This document shows positions 10,862 through 22,172 of a stretch of 64,000 nt of DNA, piece by piece. Position numbers and translations under genes: made by a program. Position 1 is the stretch's first letter; every line of letters begins with the position of its first letter. The DNA is from Lotus japonicus (Eukaryota > Streptophyta > Magnoliopsida > Fabales > Fabaceae), in the NCBI RefSeq assembly GCF_012489685.1, contig NC_080041.1, positions 22,073,802-22,137,801 of the forward strand. Direction: 5' to 3'. The notes under the pieces were generated by a model. That model worked only from the letters and a program-made list of their open reading frames with translations, was not told the DNA's origin and did no database searches.

Positions 10862-12366
10862 TTTGTTCCAATTACATGGACACTCTCAGGCTTCTTCACT
10901 AAGCTCCAAACATCGTTCTTGGAGAATTGATTCAGTTCTTCTTCCATGGCCAGAATCCAATCCTTGTCCTGAAGAGCTTCATCTATGGACTTGGGTTCAA
11001 TTAAGGACACCAATCCTTTCAGACTGAGCAGGGTCTCTTCAGAGGGTCTGAAGGCAGATCTGGTTCTGACCGGTTCGTCTTTGTTGCCCAGAATCAATTC
11101 CTTAGGGTGAGCTGCAGTGATTCTGCTCTTCTTCAGAGTTTGTGAGTTAGAGGGACCAGCTTCTTCCTCTGGTTCATCTTCCTCTGGCTCAACTTCCTCT
11201 GGAGCTTTGCCTTTGTCAGAAACATTAATGCTTAAATCAGCAAACTTCTCAACTAGCTTTGACTGGTCAGAGTCAAGCTTATCGTCAAATCTAACATGAA
11301 TAGATTCTTCAATAGTCTTAGCATCACTATTATAAAATCTAAAACCTTTAGATCTCTCAGAATAACCAAGTAATAGACACTTAGAAGACTTAGCATCAAA
11401 TTTATGCAATTTATCCTTAGTATTGAGAACATAACAAACACAGCCAAAAGGATGAAAATAAGAAATGTTGGGTTTTATGTTCTTCCACAATTCATAAGGA
11501 GTCTTATTCAGAATTGGTCTCACAGAGATTCTGTTCTGAATGTAACATGCTGTATTTACTGCCTCTGCCCAAAAGTGCTTAGCCATGCCAGTTTCTTGGA
11601 GCATGGTTCTAGCCATCTCCTGAAGAGTTCTGTTCTTCCTCTCAACAACACCATTTTGTTGAGGAGTTCTGGGACAAGAGAAATCATGTGCAATTCCATA
11701 GGAATCAAACAGACTCTCAAACTTGTCATTCTCAAACTCTCCACCATGGTCACTTCTGACACGCACAATCCTACAAGCCTTCTCGTTTTGCACTTGAGCA
11801 ATGAAGGTAGAGAACACAGCATGAGACTCATCCTTGCGGGTTAGAAACTTTACCCATGTCCAGCGGCTATAGTCATCAACGATAACCATCCCATATCTCT
11901 TGCCACCTATAGACTCAGTTTTCACTGGTCCAAAAAGGTCTATATGCAGAAGTTCCAACGGCCTTGAGGTTGAGACAACATTCTTTGCCTTGAAAGGGAC
12001 TTTTGTGAATTTGCCTTTCTGACATGCTTCACAGAGAGCGTCTGAAGCGAACTTCAGATTGGGTAAGCCCCTGACAAGGTTTAGCTTGCTCAGCTGAGAA
12101 ATCTTTCTCATACTGGCATGCCCTAACCGTCTATGCCATACCCACTGCTCTTCATTAACAGACAGAAGGCACTTCACATTCTGAGCCTCCAACTCAGATA
12201 ATCTGATCTTATAAATGTTGTTCTTCCTCTTGCTGTTAAACAGAACAGAGCCATCGATTTGACTTACAGCCCGGCAGGACTTTTGATTGAATATAACATC
12301 ATAACCCTTGTCAGCTAATTGACTTATAGACAATAAGTTATGTGTTAAGTCGTCTACCAATAACAC
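10831..12366 (-). pseudogene. Sirevirus pol segment: integrase
   Basis: A 511-codon frame. The GAG-pre-integrase zinc site has H78, H83, C112 and C115. The integrase core has catalytic D143, D206 and E242 with the DD35E spacing. The C-terminal part enters the acidic linker and the start of RT before the frame is lost near 10840. The first residues continue from the protease frame. Transposition would require processing from a gag-pol precursor, which the frameshifts prevent. Confidence 0.9.
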
Positions 12367-12525
12367 ATTATCAATGCATGGACTACTATCTACACAAATA
12401 GTACCAGTACCAACAATTTTACCCTTTTCATTTCCTCCAAAGCCAACTTCGCCTCCAGGCTTAAGTTTCAGCTCTCAGAACATACGCCTTTCTCCCGTCA
12501 TGTGACGCGAGCATCCACTGTCCAG
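12367..12525 (-). pseudogene. Sirevirus aspartic protease remnant
   Basis: In the integrase frame the active site LDSGCS is visible at about 12525-12508, followed by an in-frame TGA at 12477-12475. The gag frame runs over the same bases in a different phase, so gag and protease are separated by a frameshift as well as the stop. Confidence 0.75.
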
Positions 12526-14372
12526 ATACCATGATTGGTGTTTCAGTGGAGCTATCAAGGATATCTGCAACATAGATAATCTTGTCCTTAGGTACCCACT
12601 TTCTGGGTCCTCTCTTGTTAGTTACCCCAGAGGTTCTAATCACCTTGGGTGTCTCAACATGATATTTTAAAGGAATATTTGCATGATATTTAGTCATAGA
12701 GAAGGATCCCTTTTTAAGAGGGTTTTTAGCAACTTTAGCAGGTAAAGGATCAGGCAATATGGTACCAGAGGGAACAAAGCATTCATACAAGGATTTAGCT
12801 TTAGACACAGAGGGCTCATTTCTAATTGGTTTAGAATAGCCAATGCCATGCATTCCATTTCTGCTTACGCCATAGATCATTGAAGCCATTAAGCTTCTAT
12901 CCACGCTTTTAGCTATGAATCTTTGAAAAGACTTTTCATACTTAGACTCATTTCTACAATCAGAGGCATCACAGGCAACAACTTCTTCTAACTTAGCAAT
13001 CTGGTTCTTAAGCACAGAGTTAGAATTAATCAAAGCATGATTATCATTTTTCAAATCAGAAATAATTTTCTCATGTTCAGAAGGAGTCTTGGAAACAGCA
13101 GATAAGTCCTTTTTCAGCTTCTTATGCTTAGACAATAAGGAGTTATATTTATCCATGATATCAGACAATGCATGTTTCAGTTCAGAGGTAGAGAAAGAAG
13201 CAAATACCTCATTTTCATCGTCTGAGTTAGAATCTCCTTCTGATTCTGAGTCAGAGTCAACAGCTCCCTTTGACTCTGCTTCCTTGTCTTTGACAATAGC
13301 CATGAGTCCTTGGACTTCACCATCAGAGTCAACATCCTCTGACTCCGATTCATCAAATGTCACCATCAGACTCTTCTTTGTCTTGAAGTGCTTCTTTGGC
13401 TTCTTGTCCTTCTTCAACTTTGGACAGTCACTTTTGTAGTGCCCTGATTCTTTGCACTCAAAGCATGTGACTTCCTTAAGTGAGGACTTCTTCTGACCTG
13501 AGGATTCAGACTTTCCTTTTGCCTTTCCAGAGCCTTTGTATTTGCTCTGCCTGTGCTTCCAGATGCGATTGAGTCTCTTGGAGATCAGAGTTAGCTCATC
13601 TTCATCAGAATCTTCTGATGCTTCTTCAGATTCCTCTTCTTCAGCTTGAAGAGCTTTTGACTTCTCAGCCTTAGCCTTTTCAGATTTCGATTTCAAGGCT
13701 ATGGACTTTTTCCTCAGATCTTGCATCTCTGAGCGCTTCAGCTCATGGCATTTCAAAATGCTGATGAGTTCTTCTAAACTCATATTCTCAACATCTCTCG
13801 TGAGCTCTATTGAAGTCACTAAAGGCATCCAACTTTCAGGAAGACACCTGATGACCCTTATGACATGATCTTTTGTTGTGTAGCTCTTGTTGAGAGGTCG
13901 TATGCCAGCTACAAGCAACTGAAATCTGGAGAACATTTCTTCAATGGACTCATTTGGCTCCATGATGAAGGATTCATACTTTTGGATCAAATACAATGCC
14001 TTTGATTCTTTGACTTTCTTGTTTCCTTCATGAGACATCTTCAGAGATTCGAAAATGCCTTTCGCAAACTCACGATCTGTAATCTTCTGGTACTCTTCGT
14101 AGGAAATAGCACTTAGAAGAATTGCTCTTGCTTTGTGATGTTGTGAGTACAGCTTCTTTTGATCTGCAGTCATCTCTGACCTTGGGATCTTCTTGCCATC
14201 TGCATCAACTGGACGCTCGTAGCCATCCACAATAATATCCCAGAGATCTGCATCGAAACACAGAAAAGAAACTTTCTAGTCTATCTTTCCAATATTCGAA
14301 CCTTTGACCGTCGAACATAGGAGGCTTTGCATTGTAACCATCTCTTTGAGTTTCACTGGTGGTGGCAGCCAT
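12461..14372 (-). pseudogene. Sirevirus gag with CCHC zinc knuckle
   Basis: The natural start appears to be the ATG at 14372 (MAATTSETQ), but a one-base frameshift near 14265 means the long open frame begins only at 14230. That frame encodes a UBN2-type gag. It has a lysine-rich segment, the CCHC knuckle CFECKESGHYKSDC at about residues 258-271, and then an acidic Ser/Asp/Glu-rich tail. Sirevirus gags are characteristically long with coiled-coil extensions, in agreement with the 589 codons seen. Confidence 0.88.
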
Positions 14373-14430
14373 TGTTTTTCACACCGGCCCGGATCACTGA
14401 ACACTGTTAGGTGTGGTAATCAGAACTTGC

Positions 14431-14442
14431 GCTCTGATACCA
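14431..14442 (-). other. Primer-binding site (initiator tRNA-Met) of the Sirevirus
   Basis: TGGTATCAGAGC on the minus strand, two bases inside the 5' LTR, is complementary to the 3' end of tRNA-iMet. Confidence 0.9.
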
Positions 14443-14444
14443 AT

Positions 14445-16877
14445 TGAAGGTATGAAAAACGGTAGAAAGGGGGGGGTTTGAATAACGTTTTCAGTATAAA
14501 GCTTCCACCTTAAAGATTTTGACAAATCTTTCGAGAACTTAAGTGCTAAAGATAAGAGATAGAAAAGCACACAAGGATTTTATCCTGGTTCACTTGATAA
14601 ATCACTCAAGCTACTCCAGTCCACCCGTTAAGGTGATTTCTTCCTTCTTAGAATGAAGGCAATCCACTAATCAGGTAAGAGTTACAACTGCACTTGAAAC
14701 CTACAAGTGACTAACAATTACACTGACTTAGCTCACACTAAGATTCACTCTCTTAGTCTTCTCTAGGATCCGATCAACCTTGATCTCCTAAAGGAACTAA
14801 ACAAAATGTTTATCAAAGAATTGTTTACTAGAGATTTGCTTCTAAAAAGCTAATAGTTGTAAGATCAAGTTTTGATCTAGTAGTACAACTCTATGTTTTG
14901 ATGATTACAAGTTAACCTTTTGATATGAACAATTGTGGTACTCTAACGTGTTTTTCTGAGTGTGCTATTTACAGGCTCTGACCTCAACTCAATCTCACAC
15001 AAATCAGAAGCACTGTGTATAAAGGGTAACCCAAGCAACGCTTTCGCATTCACCATGTTCAGTATGAACAGTGGAAAAGCTTCAGAAGTTCTGAAGCTAT
15101 ACAAATTCTGATGTGGACTCAGTCGCTAGAAGCTCTGAAGATCCAGAAGTTCTGATAACCAAGAAACACTGAAGGTTCAGATGTTCTGATGGTGTAGAAG
15201 ACTCTGAAGATCCAGAAGCTGAATAGTGGAAACTCTGAAGTCCAGAAGCAAGAAACTCTGAAGGCCATGTTCTTCCCTCTGAGTTCAGAATCAGAAGATA
15301 CAATGGTCAGAGGATCTGTGCTTTCCCTCTGACTCTGATCAACCGGCTTCACAAGTTCCAATATGAAGTATTCCTCTGATCAGAAGTCTCCTAGGTTAAA
15401 AGGTCAAGTCGCTATCCAAGTACAAAAGCAAGTGTACCTTCCTGACGACCTACCTAACGTTCTCAGCCACAGCAGAAGCTGGATTTTCCAGAACTGCCCT
15501 CCAACGGTAGCATTTCCCATGCAACGCTCAACCCTAATCCTTGGAGTATATATAGAGGCTGAAGATTGAAAGAAGCGGCGAAGAAACTAAGAAGAAAGAA
15601 ATACACACGCGCAAGACATATTCAAAATATTCTAAGCCTTCTTTCATCTGAAATTCATTGAGTTTACAATTAGCTTTTTAGAAGCAAATCTCTTGTAAAC
15701 AATTCTTTGATAAACAGTTTGTTTAGTTCCTTTAGGAGATCAAGGTTGATCGGATCCTAGAGAAAACTAAGAGAGTGAATCTTAGTGTGAGCTAAGTCAG
15801 TGTAATTGTTAGTCACTTTTAGGTTTCAAGTGCAGTTGTAACTCTTACCTGATTAGTGGATTGCCTTCATTCTAAGAAGGAAGAAATCACCTTAACGGGT
15901 GGACTGGAGTAGCTTGAGTGATTTATCAAGTGAACCAGGATAAAATCCTTGTGTGCTTTTCTATCTCTTATCTTTAGCACTTAAGTTCTCGAAAGATTTG
16001 TCAAAATCTTTAAGGTGGAAGTTTTGTTCTGAAAACGTTATTCAAACCCCCCCTTTCTACCGTTTTTCATACCTTCAATAGTAAACTCAATGAATTTCAG
16101 ATGAAAGAAAGCTTAGAAGAATTTGAATTTTTCTTGCGCGTATGTGAATGCTTCTAGCCGCTTCTTTCAGTCTTCAGCCTCTTTATATACTCCAAGGATT
16201 AGGGTTGAGCGTTGCATGGAAAATGCTACCGTTGGAGGGCAGTTCTCGAAAATCCAGCTTCTGCTGTGTCTGAGACTGTTAGGTAGGTCGTCAGGAAGGT
16301 ACAGTTGCTTTTGTACTTGGATAGCGACTTGACCTTTAAACCTAGGAGACTTCTGATCAGGGGAATGCTTCATATTGGAACTTGTGAAGCCGGTTGATCA
16401 GAGTAAGAGGGAAAGCCCAGATCCTCTGACCATTGTTTCTTCTAATTCTGAACTCAGAGAGAAGTACATGGTCTTCAGAGTATCTTGCTTCTGGACATCA
16501 GAATTTCACTAATTAGCTTCTGGATCTTCAGAGTCTTCTACACCATCAGAATATCTGAGCCTTCAGTGTTTCTTGGTTATCAGACTTTCTGGATCATCAG
16601 AACTTCTAGTGACTGTGTCCACATCAGAGTTTGTATAACTTCAGAACTTCTGAAGCTTTTCCACTATTCATACTGAACATGGTGAATGCGAAAGCGTTGC
16701 TTGGGTCGCTCTTTATACACAGTGCTTCTGATTTGTGTGAGATTGAGTTGAGGTCAGAGCCTGTAAATAGCACACTCAGAAAAACACGTTAGAGTACCAC
16801 AATTGTTCATATCAAAAGGTTAACTTGTAATCATCAAAACATAGAGTTGTACTACTAGATCAAAACTTGATCTTACA
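14445..16877 (-). repeat. Sirevirus 5' LTR, split by a solo LTR
   Basis: The LTR occupies 14445-14857 and 16078-16877. The gap is an inverted LTR of the same family. The two parts reconstitute the full length of the 3' LTR once one copy of the duplicated ATAGT is removed. Confidence 0.9.
14858..16077 (+). mobile_element. Solo Sirevirus LTR inserted, inverted, into the 5' LTR
   Basis: It begins TGTAAGATCAAG and ends CATACCTTCA and is flanked by ATAGT at 14853-14857 and 16078-16082. It is the same family as the host LTR but on the opposite strand. It diverges from the host LTR more than the two host LTRs diverge from each other. Confidence 0.9.
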
Positions 16878-17253
16878 TAGTGCAGGTATGGTGAAGGGTT
16901 ATTTTTCTCTTAGTCTGGGTGAGCTTTATGCTTATGAAGCGGAGATTAAGGCCATACTCTGGGCACTGAAATTTTGTAAGGAGTTTGGAGTGAGAAATAT
17001 TATGATTGAGAGTGATTCGACTTTGGCTGTGGGGTGGGTGACCAATGGTTCGCATAGGCCTTGGAAGTTATTGAATGATCTTAATATGATTGATATTTTG
17101 ATTGAGCAAGTGAATTGTGTGAAAATGGCACATGTATTTAGAGAGGCAAATGACCAAGCAGATGAATTGGCAAAGGGGGGTGTGAGAGAACTTCGGTGTT
17201 GTGGGTTTGGCTATAGTGCAACTTGTGTGATTGTTTGGAGGGGTTCTGTGTAA
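16878..17253 (+). pseudogene. LINE-type RNase H domain, 3' part
   Basis: It resumes the frame broken at 3514, counting one copy of TAGTG. It encodes YEAEIKAILWAL (second acid), MIESDSTLAVGWV (third acid) and FREANDQADELAKGG (fourth acid), so all four RNase H catalytic positions are kept across the two halves. The stop is at 17251-17253. Confidence 0.78.
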
Positions 17254-17780
17254 AAGGTGGGAGTGCTGGAGTTATGGATACAAATGGAGTATTATATTTT
17301 ATGCTTCATGGGCTGAAAGTATATTTGCCTCGCGGGTACTATCTTTTATGGATGATATCTATGTGGTCATTGTGTTGTATGTTTGAGTATTGGATGCCGC
17401 TGGTGTGTTTCAACACTTGTTCCTGATGCTATTATGTTATTAGCATTGTTAACTTCATGTGGCTGACCATTTCCTACATATGAGGGAGTCGTGGTTTCAG
17501 TGCAGAGTTTCATATGAGCTTGGTTTTTTGTATTTTGTAGCAGAGTGACTTTCTCAAGCATGTGGTACTCTTTTTCCTTACTGGGGTTTTTCCCACTGGA
17601 TTTTTCCCAGTAAGATTTTAATGAGGCTCGTGCTTGGGATGATGTTAATGCCACTTTGCGGGTTGGTGGTGGGTTTTATTTTTGTTCAGTCTGTTAGACA
17701 TTGTACTGGTTCTGTTGCCTGTTTTGGCATAGACTTTCGAATTTTCATAATAATACTAGTTCTTTTCATTTTAAAAAAAA
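17254..17780 (+). mobile_element. LINE 3' untranslated region
   Basis: The stretch 17570-17625, with its paired CACTGG...CCCAGTAAGATTTTAATGAGGC, resembles the 3' UTR of plant LINEs. The segment ends in an A-rich run near 17772-17780. The 5' end of the LINE is missing, so the insert is 5'-truncated. Confidence 0.5.
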
Positions 17781-17922
17781 TATATGTCACTATTATTAAT
17801 TACCCAAATAAAGTTTAATGACCAATAATTTTTTTCTATTACTTAGTCAAATAAAATTTTCTTTTGGTCTTTACATTTCAATGAGAGTTAATATTCCACG
17901 TCAAAAAATACATTAAGCAATA

Positions 17923-18070
17923 CACCCTCCGGTCGCATATATAAGCAAAAAAGACATTTTAGGTTCATTGATTTAATGAATGTATCTAGTCATTATTAAT
18001 GGTTAGATACATTTGTTAAATGAATGAACCTAAGATGTCTTTTTTTGCTTATATATGTGACCGGAGAGTG
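17923..18070. mobile_element. Stowaway-like MITE (148 bp)
   Basis: Nearly perfect inverted repeats of about 50 bases, starting CACCCTCCGGTCGCATATAT and ending with its complement, are flanked by TA at 17921-17922 and 18071-18072. It would fold into one long hairpin. No coding capacity. Confidence 0.8.
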
Positions 18071-18072
18071 TA

Positions 18073-19098
18073 TGTTTTTGCAATAAATACATTAACCAAT
18101 AAAATTAAGAAAATTAGGAAAATACATCCACTATATTATTCATTATATTAATTACTAATAGTAGAAAATTTCAATTTCTCATATATAAACTTAAATTTTA
18201 ATCTTATTTCAATTTTAATTACTAATCACAAATGGAAATTTTTTTAAAATAATAATAATTAAAATTAATATGAATTATTTAAGAAAAACATCAACTTGTG
18301 ATTAATAACAATAATTAAAATAATATTAATTTAATGTAGGGACAGGCTTCCACATAGCACATGTCTGGAGAGGCACTCGTGCCCCCCCCCCTCTTTCTAG
18401 CCACTGATATAATATGATTTTACATGAATGGTCCAGATTAGTTGAGGAAAATAATTATGGTTTGCTCCTATACTTTATTCAACTACAATATTTGGTCCTA
18501 TTACATTTCTATATTCATGTAAATGACCTCAAAGTCTCTCTAATCCGGTATAGACTCTCTTAGTTTTCATATCTAAATTTTAGTCCTAATTATATGTACA
18601 CAAAACCATGGATTAAATTCATTTTATGCATCCAAAATCCGAATGATCTATTGCTCTTCTCTCTTCTCTAAGCTTACTTTCTCATTCTCTTGCAAGTGAC
18701 CATGGATTTAGCCTGTTTCTCTTCCTTCACCCGTCCTAGTCTTTTCTTGGCTAGTGATGTGCTATGGGTTGTCTCAAATGACAAGGTTGTTTCTATATTA
18801 AACCAATTGAGGATGGAGAGTGATGGATCCAAAAGTGGGGGTTGTGTATTAATGAGTGGTGGATCTAAAACCTGGGTTGTCCATGTCAAAAATCTGTTTA
18901 TGGTTTGGTGATAAGGAAATCTCATAGATAAGTATCATGAAAGAATAGAAAAATAATTGCATAAAACTATTCTCACTTTCTGGGTTCCATAAGTGGTAAC
19001 TAGCTAGGAAAAATAATTTCTTGTTATTGTTCATTCAGTGTTTAGTGAGCGAGCTTATGCTAAATCCCTGTCTCCTTGATGTTCCTCGTCAAGTCACA
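18073..19098. other. AT-rich intergenic stretch, no gene recognised
   Basis: Mostly AT-rich DNA with a C-run near 18381-18392. Opposing short ORFs at 18674-18925 and 18690-18911 show no family resemblance and are not supported. Confidence 0.6.
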
Positions 19099-19103
19099 GT
19101 CCC

Positions 19104-20863
19104 TGTAAGACCCTCAATTTATTAATAAATTATTATGAATTTAGTATATTATTATTATGATAATATATAAAATTGTTTGATCATTGTCTATTGCCTGTTT
19201 TTCGTGAATTGAGTGTTGTTGATTGATTAATTGTCGTTAATATTATGCGAATGTTCAAATGCATGATGTGAGGAATTTCTTATGATTAAAATCATCATTG
19301 TTGATGTTGATGTTGACCTTGTAGTTAGTTAGATATTGAATAACAACATAGGATTTAATTCTGTTGTTAGTCAGTTGTCAGAAAAATGACAGAAATGAAT
19401 ATTTATTAGAATTAGACATAGGATAATTATTTAATTATTTATATAAGTCTAAAAATAAAAATAAAATTGAAATACCTCTATTATTATTATTATAATTTTC
19501 GAGATTGATGACTAGGAGAGAGAAAAGTGGGTTAGAAGATTTAATTTGAATTTTTTTAGGGGTTTTTCCATAAATCTAGATCAAATCTTTTTTTTTTTTG
19601 AGAACAAACTGATTTATTATATGGAAAAGAAAACGAAGAGGACAAAACCCCCTCAACTGGGCAAATTACACTGCTAAGGAGGAATTAAAATAAACCAAGT
19701 CTGATACATAAGCAGCACCACGCTTAGCTAACTTATCTGCTTCTATATTAGCTTCACGATAGACATGGGAAAACTTCAAACAGTTCACTTCAGCACCCCA
19801 TGAATCAATTTGGTTCAAGTAATTGAGAAGTTTCCACGGCCTGTTGTTAGGATTATTCACCCAGCCAATAGCTAGCAAAGAATCACTTTCAAGACACAGA
19901 TTTCTCCAATTTCTGATCAAGCAAAGACGCAATGCCTCATGGATGGCTTTAACCTCGGCTTCGAAAGCAAACCCCTCCCCTATATTTGATGAAAAAAAAC
20001 CCAGGATTTCATTCTTTGAATTTCTGAAAATGCCTCCAATACTGCAAGTTCCTGGGCAACCTCTAGCAGCCCCATCAACATTAATTTTAATTAGCTCCGC
20101 TTCCAGGGGACTCCAAATGGCAGCACGCACTTTCTGAGTAGCAGCAGGGAAACAGATTAACTCAAAATTCCTGGCCAACTGATCAACAGTGTATGAACAT
20201 TGTTGTAGAAGGGGTAAGACCCACCACCCGATGCGAAGGAGATGCGCATCCCAAACTTCTGAGAAGACAAATTGTTTTTGGTTGAAACATACATCATTAC
20301 GCGAAAGCCAAATGGACCATACTAAAGCTTAATGTATTTTTTGACGTGGAATATTAAGCTTAATGTATTTTTTGACGTTGAATTTGGGTTAGCTAATTGT
20401 TGTTGTTGTACTTTGTTTACGCTAGCGGTTTTATTCAATCACTCAAGTTTAATAATATTATTATTGCAATAATGGAAGATTTATTTGAAAAATATTACTC
20501 AACCAAGTTTTGAAAATCCAATGATAAGTTGATTCAAGTTTTTGAAAAATAGATTAAAATGAATTAATCGAATTGATTTTGAACTTAAAAGGATAATCGA
20601 ATCGTTTTGAAAATGTTTTGAAAAATGATATCAAAACCTCATTTTAGTTTGAGTAAAAGTTTGGGTTGTTCTGTCTAAGGCAAGAAAGGCTTTTAATGAG
20701 GCATTGTGCCCGGCCAGCTTACCTGGGAACTTCTCGGGCCATTGCTTGGGTGATGATGGGCTTTTGTTTTCGAAATATCACCTCTTGAAAAAATAAACCG
20801 AGTTAGTCCCCATATTTGTTGGGTTACTAATGTGATCCTTGGTTTAGAAATTGGGGCGTTACA
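19104..20863 (+). mobile_element. Solo Ty3-type LTR carrying a LINE insertion
   Basis: It starts TGTAAGACCCTCAATTT and ends ATTGGGGCGTTACA. GTCCC flanks both sides (19099-19103 and 20864-20868), which proves a solo LTR rather than a truncated element. About 740 bp of LINE sequence lies inside; without it the LTR would be about 1 kb. Confidence 0.85.
19588..20330 (-). mobile_element. 5'-truncated LINE with RNase H domain
   Basis: The minus strand encodes WSIWLSRNDVCF upstream of an RNase H domain: VDGAARGCPG with the first Asp, FAFEAEVKAIHEAL, LESDSLLAIGWV, and YREANIEADKLAKRGA. The open frame 20178-19666 continues upstream without a stop to about 20325. A tail of about 12 A residues on the minus strand lies at 19600-19589. 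No clear target duplication was found. RT and endonuclease are absent. Confidence 0.8.
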
Positions 20864-20868
20864 GTCCC

Positions 20869-21215
20869 AACAAGTCATATTAGAGCTTTGGTGGTGACTC
20901 GAGGTGGCCGGAATGGTGAATTTTCGAAAACTACCCATTTTTAGAAGTGTCCGAAATGAAAATCTGAGGTCATAGCTGGATTCAAAAAGCTGAGACGAGT
21001 CCGGAACAAGTTTCGGAATCTCAAACGGAGCATGGATGGAACCACACTCTCCCCCACTTGCCAGCGAGGTTGCTGGAGAGTGAGCCCACTCTCAGCCACG
21101 AGTCCCACTCGCGCTAGAGGAAGAAGGAGAGTGGCGGCCACTCTCAGCTGTGAGACACATTCGCTGATGACGTCAGACATGCTGACGTGGCTTGTTCCCG
21201 TGCTAACATGTGACA
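20869..21215. repeat. Repeat-derived sequence related to 22820-22882
   Basis: A block of about 65 bp ending CCCATTTTTAGAAGTG occurs at about 20885-20950 and again, slightly diverged, just before 22883. The rest is moderately GC-rich LTR-like DNA with no supported gene. Confidence 0.4.
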
Positions 21216-21640
21216 GAATATGTTTTTTGAAAATTTTGGATCATTTTTATCCGTTTTGGGTCCTAGTGGAGTCGATTCTAATGTTTTTGACCATTCCAGA
21301 CACAACGATGGTGTGCGTTTTGCTAAAATCTTTCTAGATTTGCGGATATGACCAGATCAATGCCTTTTAATAAACTTTAGTAATGTGTTTTTTGGTAATT
21401 TAGGTCATTTTTATTCGTTTGGGGTCCACGCGGAGTCGATTCTAAGATTTTCGACCGCTCTGGATGTAATGGTGGTGTTCGTTTTGCGGAAATATTTCCG
21501 TATTTGCGGATATGACCAGATTAATTCCTTTCTAAAAACTTTAGTAATGTGAATTTTGGGTCATTTTCATCCGTTTTGGATCCACGATGAGTTGATTCTA
21601 AGGTTCTCGACTGTTCCGGACGCAACGGTGGTGTTTTTTT
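21216..21640 (+). repeat. Tandem repeat, about 160-bp unit, 2.6 copies
   Basis: Shared words such as GGTCATTTTTATCCGTTT and GCGGATATGACCAGAT recur at spacings of 164 and then 156 bases (anchors at 21241, 21405 and 21561). Copies are diverged. Confidence 0.8.
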
Positions 21641-21644
21641 TGTG

Positions 21645-21960
21645 AAACGAATGTTATCTATTCTAATTACCCTCTTACCAGAAGGTTGGGTATTCAATAG
21701 TCTCGCTAAACGAAGGTTATCTATTATAATGATCATTTGATCCTAAAATTAGTTATTCAACAGTCTCAATTAAACTAGGGTTAGTTATTCTAATGATCAT
21801 ATTAACCTAACATTAGTTATTCTATAGTCGCACTTAAACTAGGGTTATCTATTCTAATGATCATCTTAACTTAACGTTAATTATTCTATAGTCCTGATTA
21901 AACTAAGGTTAGCTATTCTATAATCCGATTAATGACTCTCTCAACCTAATATTAGTTTTC
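21645..21960 (+). repeat. Tandem repeat, 64-65-bp unit, about five copies
   Basis: The phrase AGGGTTAGTTATTCTAATGA and variants start at 21712, 21777, 21841 and 21905. The units are AT-rich and imperfect, and directly follow the 160-bp array. Confidence 0.8.
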
Positions 21961-22172
21961 CTATAATTCAAAAGTTTTTGCATTTCGCCCAAAATACTCT
22001 TCCACAAAACTTGCTCAAATGCCTCTAAAACCCCCACCATCGTGTTTCTGACCCTCTGAATAGTAATCCTGGAAATCTTCGTGAAATTCAAGGTTGATTT
22101 GGACAGTTTCTGGGCTCAATCTTCAACCTATTCATCGTGTTCATGACAACCACCGCAAGTTTCAGTTTACCA

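Larger units (their letters stand above)
3515..16877 (-). mobile_element. Sirevirus-type Ty1/copia retrotransposon with env-like ORF
   Basis: Minus-strand order is: 5' LTR (14445-16877, split), tRNA-iMet primer site, gag, protease remnant, integrase, RT-RNase H, env-like ORF, a region with an antisense ORF, polypurine tract and 3' LTR (3515-4722). The element starts TG and ends CA and is flanked by TAGTG at 3510-3514 and 16878-16882, so its borders are exact. The order integrase then RT marks Ty1/copia. The long gag with a CCHC knuckle, the extra env-like ORF and the repeated CTCCCCC tracts mark the Sirevirus lineage. The two LTRs differ at few sites by eye, so insertion looks recent, but the coding region carries frameshifts and a stop and cannot encode an intact polyprotein. 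Confidence 0.92.

Noticed and set aside
13089..13439. Plus-strand ORF of 116 codons, Ser-rich
   Set aside because: Complement of the acidic Ser/Asp/Glu tail of Sirevirus gag.
18381..18392. C-run as polypurine tract of another LTR element
   Set aside because: No LTR boundary or partner terminal repeat adjacent to it.
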